This document shows, piece after piece, positions 23,781 through 35,138 of a DNA stretch of 64,000 nucleotides. The notes under the pieces are model-generated. The model had not been told where the DNA came from. It was given only the letters and a program-made list of their open reading frames with translations, and made no database searches. How positions within the stretch are numbered: the first letter of the stretch is position 1; each line of letters begins with the position of its first letter. Position numbers and translations under genes: made by a program. Source of the DNA: Phoebastria nigripes (taxonomy: Eukaryota > Chordata > Aves > Procellariiformes > Diomedeidae); contig JAYKAV010002530.1 of the NCBI GenBank assembly GCA_035582835.1, positions 625,113-689,112 of the forward strand, read 5' to 3'.

Positions 23781-25039
23781 TTCCTTCCTTAAAGTTAAGC
23801 AAGATCACAAGCCTGCCAATTCTTAATCTTAAGAGTAAATACTTGCAAACATGAGCTTATTCAAATATCGCTTTGATATTCTAGCTCTAACCAAGTGAAT
23901 AAGGACTACTCAAGTAAAACCTCTTCAGGCTTTCTACATATTTTACACTGAAATTATTATTCATTTATTTTCAATTTATACACTGGGATGGTTGAAAAGT
24001 GCAGTACCCAAACTCTCTTTTCTCTGGACACTGTGAAATTTTACCTATTCTGTCAATGTTGCAGTAGTTCACAAGCTTTAAAGATATAAAGTTCTTTTTG
24101 TCATAATTCACAACTTTGGTTGCTTCCATTTGACTTTTTGATGTGTCAATTTGTTGTGCTTTTAGTAGATGAACTACTTCCCACTGCTGGATGAAAGGTT
24201 TCTATGAATATATAGATTTCCTTTTTACCTTGAACCCAGGGAACTGATTTCTTTACTTTGTCTTAGTGGAAGGTTAGGACCAATTCAGTGTCAAAGATCT
24301 AGACAGCTAATTGCCAGGTATAAAATATATCTGCAATTAGCTGTAAGAATTTTGGCTATGTTAAGGGCTAGGACCTGATGCAGCTAACCTTAACTTTTGT
24401 GGGAGGTATTTAGTCATGACAATACTTGCTTTGCTTCTCTTATGTTGAATTTGCTTATCTAGTCATTGCAAGCATGTATGGAAAGGTATAAAGTCAGCAA
24501 CTGGCGTTATATATTGGTTTTGAAACAGTAATGAATTCTCTGATATCCAGTCATCTCCTTTCAACCTACCCTCTACTTACGCAGACACTCATCCCCTCCC
24601 TCCTCTGCAAATGGGCAGATAGAGAGCCTGGGAGAGTATGTGAACTTTGAAATGTGACTCAGAGGTCAAGAGATTCAGAGTCTCAGGAGGAAAGTGAAAT
24701 TCACAGCTAAGGACAATTTACTGTGACCAACCTGCCCCTAGGAACCCCCCAGCACAACCAAAGGGCTTGGTGATGTCTTAATTTCTCACATTGTCAGTTG
24801 CCATGAGTTTGCATAGGAAGGCATGTCTCCTACTGAATTAGAAATACTCTGATGAATAAAAACTGTTTATTTGAGAAAGGCTTATCAAGAGCAGATCTTT
24901 GGCTGAATTTAAGGTTCCTATCACAGTTTCCAGTGTTACTGTTCCTATACATGAATCACTGCTTATAAATCAGAAATTCAGTAAAATGAAATTCAATCGG
25001 ATGTCTGGTAGGGGAAAAATATAGTGCTAGGTTCCTTCC

Positions 25040-25061
25040 TTTTTTTTTTTTTTTTTTTTTT
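25040..25061. repeat. 22-base T run
   Basis: A pure thymine run flanked by pyrimidine-rich DNA. No attached SINE or LINE body is recognised on either side. Confidence 0.9.
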
Positions 25062-28000
25062 CCCTTCTTCCTTAGAGCTGTCTGTGGTGGTAACAACACA
25101 ATTAAGACACCTAAATCGATATTACCAGTGTGCTTGCCTTTGCTTGGCACATTAAGTATTTTTAAGAATTGTGTTTAACATAGAGTCTTTGTCTTTTCAT
25201 TTTGAAAGGTGCTGTGAATAGCTTTGGCAAATTGCTTAATTGTTTATTGATCTCATAATTACTCAGTTTGTTATTCCTTTTTTTTTTCCCCTTAACATTA
25301 TCTCATCCTCTTTTAAAAGTCCTGGAAAAAGTTTACATTAATTCAGAGTTCCTTATCAAAGTTTTGTGTATTGCTTAAATTCCATGTTGCCGGAGTAATA
25401 AGGATAGAAGTTATACAGAGGTACCTCAACAGTTAATGAACCAAATAAAGGAGAAATCATCCACATGTTCGGAATTCATTTCTCACATTGGAGGCAGAAG
25501 ATAGTTACGGTGAATTTTGCAACAGGTTACTCCCACGGGGTCATATTTTATTAAACTGAGTAAATTGGATGAGTCAGAGCCGTGACTGTCTAGGAATTTA
25601 AAGAAAATAATTGACACTCTATCTCACAAACATACTGTATTTTTCTTTATTTTTGTGGTGGGTGTTAGGTTAAGAGATGTCTGCATAAACTCCAGTTGAT
25701 GAAGAGAACAAGTTGGTACTCTTTTGCATTTTGCTTTGGTTTGCATTCCACAAAGCAGATCTTCTTCAGACATGACTCTTCTACACCCTATACTCCCTTC
25801 CTTTACTCTTCATCCAAAAATCCCTGACAGCGTTCATCAATTTTCCAAATCCGTCTGATTTGCCTCTTCTGTAATAACAGAGTTGTTCCACTATTATGGT
25901 AATAGTGTATGTGCAACAGTGGACTGAAAGTAGAAAGCTAAAGGACTGCTTCGAATTTTAGCATGGCAGGTTTCCCTCCACCCTCTGAGTCCATAAATGA
26001 AAATAATTGTGCTGCAATGCCAGGAAATTAGTATCCTACCACAACTCCAGAATGCTGTGAAAACATAGCATTGCATAACTGTGATTCCACTGAATGGTAT
26101 CATTATGANTAAAATTATCTAACGTTGTGTTGCCTTTTTGTTCATATCTGGCAGGAATCAGACTATCTCACCATGGTACACAATTCATTTTCTAAATATG
26201 GGTGAAAAACTAGAACATTCTTCGGAACAAGTATTGCCTAAATACAACAGAAGTGAATGGAGAATGCTGGCCCTAATTAGTGATACATTCTTGCATTGAA
26301 ACATGATCAGCACATCAGTCTTCTTTAGAAGGAAGTAAGCTCCTGTTACCAGATGGAAAATAAATTAAATTGAACATTTCTCATCCCTCAAAATGTTGGT
26401 GCCAAAGTAGAAATATACACATATTTTAAAAATCCTAATCGGCCATGTTTTGAAAGAGCTGAAATTAAAAAATGAGTATTTTTTAAAATGTAAATTTCCT
26501 TTTAAAGATCATTGTATTTTGCCTCATGCTACCAATAAACTTACACAAACAGTGTAAGTTGCTATTCCTAGTTAGTTTCATTCTTCTTGAATAAATGTGA
26601 ATGAGATGTGAGTAAATGAGACAGTTGTTATGCACCGCGACTAAAAGCAAAAAGTGACGGTCTGGGTTCAATTCTCTTCAGAGAACGAGGATAGACAGTA
26701 TTAATGCCTTGGGACAAAGAATCCTCAATTTAAATTTTATGGACTTTGTAATTCTAGTTCCTTTATTGCCAGTATTCCAGAGGGCATGGGAATTAGCTAC
26801 CACCATTATCTGTGATAGCAGAGGGTATAAACTGAAGCCCTCAAACTTCAGTTCTTTGGGTAAGACAACTAAACCTATATCTGAACACGTTTACATACGT
26901 AGTCTGCCTTTGCCAAAGAATCTCAATAGCTGCAGTTTTCATGGACTTCAGATCCTGGAACACCATTAAAAAATGTTGACTCCTAACATAAAGTAAATCA
27001 TGTATTTCATCAGACCTGTCTTTCAAATAAAAAAGAATTAGTGTAGTTTGGTTTTATGTTTGCCTTTTCAAAGATTATGTTGCTAGATTATATGTCAGTG
27101 TGCTTGAATAGACTAGAAGATGAATGATCACTTTGCAGTCCTATGGTACAGGCTATGCAAACACTTATTAAATAGAACTGATAAATGTAGTTTAGCTTAA
27201 CTGTGCAATTGCATTTATTGCTAGATCCAATCTATGTATACACAACACATGTACCCTAAGTCCAGTCTTGCTATATAAGAATATATTAGAGTGACATGCA
27301 CAGCATTTCCATGGTGTGCTTTATCTTTATTCCTTACCTGATTCTTTCATAAAATCTACTTTAATTTTGCTAAAATCAGAGTATTACAGAGAACATACAT
27401 AGTAACTGACTTGCTGTGTTAGTAACTCTCTGCTTTGCACTGAGAAAAATATAACACCATTTAATATCAAATGTGCAATCAAGAAAAGCTGGGTTTCTTT
27501 TGCAGTGTTCCAGAGCTGGCCAAGAAAGTTAAATCAAAAGTCATTGAGTAATTGTTCTCATTGTTCATATGGATGCATTAGATCCAATCTAAGTCCAAAT
27601 AGAGCGCCCTGATACATTAAAAGAACCATTTCCCCCTTTCCTCCCTCATCCTCCAAAGGCATTTAATACAGTGTTAATTCTTAGAAAAAGTTGTCATTTT
27701 CTGTAATTTTTTTCCCCGTAGCTTCTACTACTGTTCTGAGTGGTTGTACAGATAAAATGGAATGAAGGAGTTCCAGAGTCATCAAGATGCAGTAACCCAG
27801 AGGTACTAATGTTAAATGGTGCCCTTTTCCTAAAAATTTCATGCTTGCTTCTGTGTAGGGCAGTATAAATGCAGCAAAATTTAGTACTGCTGTTACATGT
27901 ATTGTCAATATTATATATCATTATTTGGCTAGAAACCTATTGTTAATTAACAAATAGAGTAACAAACAAAAAATACACTTAAAATAATGGTAATTTAAAT

Positions 28001-29023
28001 ATATTTATAAAAGCCAAAAAGTGTATTAAAAAGTATAATTAATTCATGACCATAAAACTCGTACCCATATGAATAACCCAGCTTGAAAATTCAAATTATT
28101 TTATTGTGCATGATTTGACAATACAGATGGGAGTAAATTAAAAGCTAGACTGAACAGTTGTTCAACTCCTTTAGTAGGGGAAGGAATATCCAAGAAGAAT
28201 CCCAGGAAGGGAATTGTGATTTAGTTACAGTTCCAACTCAGACAACGCCTTGATCCATAAGGAAAACAATTTATTGCAATCTGTTCATCTTACTACCTTC
28301 TTTACGCCTTTTCCAGCTTGCTTTTGTGTTAGGAAGCAGTGTTAAGACTCTTTTATTCTACTCACTTCTTTTATCATCCTTACTGAAAAGGAAATATCTA
28401 GAGACTCCGTGATCTGGATGCGACCTGCAGGAGTCAGGATGCTTTACTGGATCAGGACTAGATCCCTCTACCATGCAGGATTGAGCCATGGAAGAGAAAT
28501 GCAAGTTGCTATAATAAGCCAAGTGCAAAATTGGATTACAAAGTCATTAGAGGCTGTAGTTGTTCAGCACCTTTTAGGCCCTTGGGAAAGATTATTAAAC
28601 AAATGAAAATAGTTTTAGAACTAAGCATTCTGTTCTTTCCAAATAGTGGTTATTATTTTTTAACTTCTAATTATTGTGCATAATATTGGATTATATCACA
28701 TATAAAATTTAGTTTATGACACCTATAAAAGTAGATCCGTGGCTATGTAAAAGCATTAAACCATGATTGTTTTTCCCCTGTGTCTGTTTCTGTATGTTGG
28801 AAGTTTAGATAACAAAAAGCTTTTTTTTTTCTCCTTTTTTTCTAAGATTTCTGGACCTTTTTTTCAAACCAAAGTGCCTAAAAAGACCCTTCCAACTACC
28901 TAAAATTGTTACATTTCTACTTATATAATTTTTGCATATTTTAAGTTATTAATTGATTTTATTGTGTATTTAAGTGAAAATATTTGTGAATATGTCTATG
29001 CAAGTGTTTCTACTGTTATAACT

Positions 29024-29820
29024 TCATAGAATCAGGAAAATAGTGGTTGGAAAGGACCATTGGAAATCATCAAGACCATTTGTCCACCCGAAGTGGGCTA
29101 TCACCAGCACTGCATCAAATTAGGCCTTGCTTTGTCTAGTTTAGTTGTAAAATCTTTCAAGAACAGATGTTCCACAGCCCCTCTTGCTCCTGTGCTGCAT
29201 CACCCTTCTAATGGAGAAGATTTTTCCTAATGTCCAGACTTAAATACTATCCTTCAATTTTTGGCTGTTGCCCCTTTTTTGATCTGTCACTCTTGAAAAG
29301 TTTGCTGTGGTCATCTTTGTAAATCCCCTTAAATGACTGTAGGCTGCCAACAGAGCAGCACCCCTTAGCCTCCTCTCTGCCAGACAAAACCAGCCCTACT
29401 CCCTCAACCTCTCCTCCTAGAAACATGCTCTAGACCCTGACACTCTTGGTAGCTTTCCTCTGAGCCCTCTTCAGTTTCTCCACATCCTTCTGAAATCTGG
29501 GGCCCAAAACTCGATCCAGTATTCTAGCTGCAGCCTCACTTGTGCCAGGTAGAGAAGGATAATTAATAATTTCCCTTGATATGCTGGCCATTGTGCTCCT
29601 AACAATCCAGCAGTAGCGGTGGCCAGTGCTCAGTGAAAGTGCTTGCGCTCAGCCTGGCATCCAGTATGACCTCCAGGTTCTTTCCCTCAGGGCTGCTACT
29701 CAACCTGTCAGATCTCAGCCTGTACTGAGCCATGGTGGTTGTAGACATTTGCACTTGTTGAACTTCAAGATATTTCTGTTGACTCAGTCCCTAAGTTTCT
29801 CAGAACCTCTTCTTCCAGGA
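29024..29820 (-). mobile_element. CR1 LINE 3' portion, minus strand
   Basis: On the minus strand this is a 5'-truncated CR1 of about 0.8 kb. The + strand begins with TCATAGAATCAGG, the complement of the CR1 3' tail, then GGTTGGAAAGGACCATTGGA, and continues through 3'-UTR-like and ORF2 C-terminal sequence. CTGAGCCCTCTTCAGTTTCT and TCTAGCTGCAGCCTCACTTG mark the C-terminal coding part. Near the right end, TTTGCACTTGTTGAACTTCA is the complement of the conserved region that encodes MKFN (as in the young copy near 53635). Many substitutions and frameshifts place it between the young copy at 51-54 kb and the ancient copy at 17-19 kb. It has no coding capacity. Confidence 0.88.
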
Positions 29821-32800
29821 GATGAAATAAGTAGTGGCATTTGAAGATATGGTTCTGGGTTTAGATTGCTTCTTTCTAGATTCAATAAATCAGAGTTCAC
29901 TTCCCTTTTTCAATAAAGAAAAAAGTCTGTGGTTTTTTAATATGTTATTTTCTCTATGTTCCTTAGTAGAATCACATAATTTCTCTGTTTTGTGGATGTA
30001 TGATAAATATATTCGGTATTTTGATATGACTGACCATTCTAACAGTAAGCATACCAGCAATGGCAATTATGGTTGATACTCTTCAACTCTTGGCAGGAGT
30101 TGAGTGCCTAGGACCAGGACATGGCAGCAGAAGGATCCAAGTGCAGGGTGCTCTGCTGCTGTGACTCTTTGTTTGGCTCTTTATGTCTATTAGAGCAAGG
30201 CTAGGTGTGAATCGTGACTCCAGTTTTGCCACTCACATATTTTGCTCTGAGGACTGGCTCTTGGCTGCTTGAACATGCTGAGAATCACCTGATCAAAAAC
30301 AAAAGACCACCAAGTTGGGACTTATTGTAAAACAGCTTTTTGAAGAGTTCTCTGTGTTCTGTAAAGACAGCAAAAAACCTTTTTCCTAGAATAAAATATG
30401 GCATTTTCAGAAAAATTCCTCCTTGATCCATACATAATAGGCATTACATATCACTGTGCATTATGCTCCCTATAATTATGCTAACATGAGCCTGGGTGGA
30501 GAGAATAATTTCTTATTTAACTGTCCCTGACAAATGACCAAGCCTTTGAGACAAGTTAGGCTAAATCATTTGTTTTTCTGAGGCAATCATTCACTTATCT
30601 CACAATACTTATCCCAAGAGGTGGTATGGGTTATGTGAATTATGAGGACAAGAAAACCACCAAATTCCACTTGACTACAGTAGAGTGCCTTATCTTATCC
30701 ATTCTTTGCATCTTCAGGTAAAGTATGGTTTCTATCTCTTAATATGAACTCTCACATTAGTTCTGTCTTGGTGTAGTTTCCACAAAATTCTGTCTTGTAG
30801 ATGCATCAGGTTTTGTTGTTGTATTAGGCATGGAAAGTATCAGGAAAGATAACTGGCACCTCTGAAGATTACTGTATTTTGTTCAAGCTTTTGACTTGCA
30901 GTTTTTCAGAAGTGCGCTGGGCTGCATTGGAAGAAACAGCCGCAAAATTTATCACACGACAGAATAGCTCATCTAACCTAGTATGTCAGAATGTATTTTT
31001 GAAATAGTAAGTGAATGTTTCTGCTTTGGTTGCAATGTCATTAGCAGGTGCATGCTACAGCTAGACAATATTATTTGACTGTTTCTTCCTATCCCTTCCT
31101 CCCCAAACAGAAAAAATGTACAGATCAGAGCTGAATAAAGCATTTACTAATTTCATGTCAAATTCTGTGACTAGTTTAAATTTTTAAGAAACATTTCTTC
31201 ACATTTATCAGAAAGAAATACAAATATTGTGGTTGGTTTTTTTCTGCTTGAAATGGCTTTTAATTTCAAAGTTTCCTTTCATTGTATTACAAATAAGCAA
31301 ACCCAAACTCTAAAATCTCCTTAGAATTCAAACAAGATTAGTGTTTAGTGGGGACTAGCAATACTTTGGTAGTATTCTGTGTGATGTTTTTTTCCAAACT
31401 TAGTTCAGTACCTATAGCTTTTCAGGGATATGCAGATAGATTCGATTCCAAGTACTTTTTGTAAGTGCTTCCCTCCAGAGTTCCTGCTCCATGCAGGTTC
31501 CTATGACACAAAGTGTCAGTCGGCCATGAGTTTGTAGCACTACACATTATTTATTTTTTACTTTATTACCATAAACCCTTTCTATCACATCTTCTTTCCC
31601 ACATGTACACTATGCAGCTCAGTCCCAGACATGCAAAACCCCTGCTATTCCGTTCTCAAGTGTGTCTTGAGTGCAGTCTGCCAATTGTTGATTTTCACCA
31701 GATTATGTAGCAATTAAGATGAATTTAGTAAAGTATGTGTGAGAGAGACTGAAATAGCTTGGTTTAAATCAGACTTTCAGACTATCAATCAAAAAATATT
31801 ATTTTCCTGGAATTGAAATGGGAGGGATGATAAGAGCTCCTGAGAATTTAAAAAAAAATGCTTAAATTATGCCTCACATTTTATTGTGTGTGCAGAAACA
31901 AATGTGAACAGATTTATGTCCTTTGAAAAGATCTTGCTTTTACACACCAAACACCGTCAAGTCAGTTAAATAACTAACTATGTATATACAAATATTTCTG
32001 TAACACCTACCCCACCAAAAGGCGGTAGAGGCTCTTAGATAAACCCCCAGTTAAATATTTTATTACAGACCACACATAAAATGCAAGTTAGGCAAACTAA
32101 ATGAAATGTGAAAATAATTTTTAATATTATTTGATTTTTCATTTCTTTCATTGGGACCAAAATCTTTGGCGTTTTGCTGAATGACACAAAATTCCCATTT
32201 GTTAAGATTGAGTGTAATATTAAGAGTGTTAAGGGGACTGAGATAGACACAAAAATCTTACATTTCAGACACTGGTTGTAAGAGACTCTGAAAGTAGATA
32301 ATGATTTTTGTATTGAAAAAATGATAATATAAACATTTCATAAGAGTTTCAAGAGGGATACTGTTAGTGGAGAATTTAAATATTAGCAGCTATTGACAGA
32401 AAATACAGTATTAGGATACTAGTGACTGTATTTTTCCTCCCTTTGCCTTTGACATTTGAAAGTGTTTGAAAAAAAATGTATTGAAAAAAATATGAATATG
32501 ACTAAAAAAATCCTAGAAATTCGCCATACTTCCCCTTTAGCAGATATAGAGCATTTCAACAAAGATTTACAGATAACAGATATTTCTGGTATTTAAAATA
32601 CAGTTTCCCAGTAAAGGCAAAACAGTTTTGATTTTTTTGAAACAAGGAGAGATAAGTATTTATTTTCTTCTGGCATCAAAAGCTTTTGAATCCTACTTTC
32701 TAGACTTGTGTTAGCATTAAATCTTTTTCTATAAAATGCTTGCAGGCTTGTAGGCTTTTCACTCACTTTGGAAGAGCCTTAGTCTGCTCTTTGTGAATGA

Positions 32801-32889
32801 ACTCTGTATGTGGATGTAGGGATGTGGTAAACAGTCACGTTACTTAGCTTTTTCTCCAGCCCAAACCTTTCTTCATCCATTCATCTGTT

Positions 32890-32938
32890 TTTTTATAAGG
32901 TCACTGAGATACTATTGTGATAGGTGACCTTATAAAAA
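32890..32938. repeat. Perfect 15-bp inverted repeat, 19-base loop
   Basis: The left arm TTTTTATAAGGTCAC (32890-32904) is exactly complementary to the right arm GTGACCTTATAAAAA (32924-32938). The arms carry AGGTCA and TGACCT, the nuclear-receptor half-site, in inverted orientation. In RNA a G-U pair could extend the stem by one step. It may be a hairpin, the end pair of a tiny MITE remnant or chance; no flanking duplication is evident. Confidence 0.85.
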
Positions 32939-34473
32939 TCATGTGGCTACAGAAAGCTACATTATAAAGGAGGAATGTTGAACACTGTGTCCAGATGTTG
33001 CTTAAAATAGGTTTTCAGATATAAAGAATTAAATATGAAAACATTAGGGTAAACATAGTGATTATACAAATTCTTCCTTTAAAGCAGAAGGAAGAGGAAG
33101 GGAAATGAGGTCACATCTATTTTGATAGCACTTTTAAAAGGAAGAGGAAGGGAGAAAGACAAAAGAAAGAGATGTTAAAACGTAGTGGTGCTCCAGAATG
33201 ATTGACTAGAAGAAGTAATCTCAAAGACAAAAAAGGCAAATATAGATGATTTAACCTTCCATGTGATCAGTATACAATTGTTTCTTGCTGTCTCATGCTT
33301 TGTCTACTCTATTTCCAAATGTTCTCGCCTTACAGAATTATGTCTCTGTTGGCTAGATTTCAGTCTCATGAAATGTTTGCTACTATTCAGCTTATTACCT
33401 TCATTTTATACTATTGTTATTTTCTTGGAGTTTCATTCTCCCTGTACCATGCTAAATAAAGATTTTCTTCCTCAAGATCTGTAATCTTCAGATACTCATA
33501 AAATCCCATCTTTTTATTTAGCCATGTTGGACTAATCTGTCCTCCTAAAATANGTTTTTCTTATCACTCTTCCATCTCCGAATATCCTGTTTGTCATTAT
33601 CATTTTGGTTACAAGATTGCTGGACTGAGGGTGATTTTGCACCCATGATTGCATCAGACTCATGTAGGGTACATGGTGAAGATGATGGACTAGGTTAGTG
33701 TGAAGTATACTGGTAAAATTTCTTGGTCATCCAATATTGCTTTGAATCCAATATTCCTTCAGGTGCAAGAAATATACATGATCAAGGCTGTGGTGACTGA
33801 CAGTGTCTCCTCCTCAGAGACAATAATTTCTTGGCAGAGGAAAAGAGCAGGGGCAAGGGACAGTTATTTGGTCTCCCTCTGCCCCGAAGGCAAAAAGTTG
33901 CTGAATTAGAGAGAAATTTGTATTTTTGTCAATTAGCTTTAAAACATTCTTCTACACAGTTTCTTCTCAGTGAGACTACCATTAATGTAGCATAAATGAG
34001 ATTCAGTATATCTGTATTAGGAATGCATATTTATTTTAAAGTAAAAAGTTTTAAAGTTATTTAAAGTTTCATACCTGCTTTATTTGATTTTGGTTAATTT
34101 AAATACAAAATAATGTGGGTAAGCATAATAAAACTTAGCAGTTCTGTAGAATTCCATTTATGAAATATTTTATAGATGTTTACTAATTAGGATCATGCAA
34201 CTTCTTAGAAGTTGGTTAAAAATATATAATCCTTTTTTAAAGGAGTGGATTGCCCTACATTTTTTTAATGGTCTGTGTTGGATGTGTTGGTATACGAGTA
34301 ACCAAGTTTAAATTCCTGCAAAGTCTGCATTTACAAAATGCTGATGATACATAACTTTGAACTCACTGGGAGTTCAGTAACCCTGAAGTTCAGGCCATAA
34401 GGTTTCCATCACCGGGTACCCAAACTCAGAAGTTAAAAAAAAGCACCTTAGTTAATTTCTTTTTTAAAAAATC

Positions 34474-34510
34474 CCAACCAACCAACCAACCAAAACAAAC
34501 AAACAAAAAA
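34474..34510. repeat. (CCAA)n/(CAAA)n compound simple repeat
   Basis: Several CCAA units grade into CAAA units and then a C run. Confidence 0.9.
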
Positions 34511-34905
34511 CCCCCTTTGGCTATAATTCAGCCCTTTAGACCTGTAGACTTGCAGTATAGCACCAAGTTAAGATTACAGATATTTCATTTATTATATCAC
34601 ATTTTTTTATATAACCATGATTTTATGTGTTCAGATGAAGAGTATTCATTGTGAGATTAATTGGCCTAAGCTGTGATGTTTTTTCTCATAGCAGTATATG
34701 TAATGTGACAGATACTTTCCAGAAAGAAACAACAAATTCAGTCTCTGCTAAAAAATCACATAATGTATATGTTATCTATTCAGTAAATTGCAAAAGAAGA
34801 ACAAAGTGTTAATATTTTTCGTATTTCACAGAAAAATAAGAGAAGAAACAAAATTAGCAGCATATTAAACAAGTGACCCAAGAATATGTTAAGTATGTGT
34901 ATTCA

Positions 34906-35138
34906 GAGTGTTGTGCTGCCATCCAGAGGGACCTTGAAAGGCTGGAGAAATGGGCTGACAGGAACCTCATGAAGTTCAACATGGAGAAGTGCAAAGTAAG
35001 TCCTGCACCTGGGGAAGAACAACCCCATGCACCAGTGCAGGGCCGGAGGCCACTCAAGCTGGTGGCTTGAGCAGGGGGGTTGAACGAGATGACTTCCAGA
35101 GGTCCCTTCCAACCTCAGCCGTTCTGTGATTCCGTGAT
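34906..35138 (+). mobile_element. Internally deleted CR1 LINE
   Basis: The left part (about 34906-35042) is CR1 ORF2 sequence just after the RT core. It reads CCAAIQRDLERLEKWADRNL, then MKFNMEKCK and a PGEEQPHAPVQ block, matching [20 protein letters not shown] of the young copy. The right part (about 35043-35138) is the CR1 3' terminus: GGGGGGTTGAACGAGATGAC, AGGTCCCTTCCAACCTC and TTCTGTGATTCCGTGAT. The sequence between them in a full CR1 (rest of ORF2 plus 3' UTR start, roughly 0.6-0.7 kb judged against the copy at 53.6-54.4 kb) is absent. The correct 3' end suggests normal priming, with the gap arising by template jumping, splicing or later deletion. Confidence 0.85.

Larger units (their letters stand above)
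19307..29023. other. AT-rich non-coding stretch
   Basis: There is no gene over nearly 10 kb. Contents are a dispersed-repeat relic at 21085-21130, a CAAA microsatellite (23758-23780), a 22-T run (25040-25061), a tRNA-B-box-like string near 26664, and an ambiguous base at 26109. The frame at 22017-22265 is open but shows no motif, signal peptide or family resemblance. Confidence 0.5.
29821..34905. other. AT-rich non-coding stretch
   Basis: No gene was found. Notable contents are the perfect 15-bp inverted repeat at 32890-32938, a pair of AAGGAAGAGGAAGGGA blocks near 33086 and 33140, and the CCAA/CAAA repeat at 34474-34510. An ambiguous base lies at 33553. Open frames such as 31513-31710 and 33263-33484 have no recognisable content. 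Confidence 0.5.

Noticed and set aside
26664..26675. GGGTTCAATTCT, like a tRNA B box
   Set aside because: No matching A box or cloverleaf could be drawn upstream. At most it is a SINE head relic, too weak to annotate.
28409..28606. Possible ancient repeat ending in GTTCAGCACCTTTTAGGCCC
   Set aside because: The resemblance to amniote repeat ends is limited to one short string; not enough to call.
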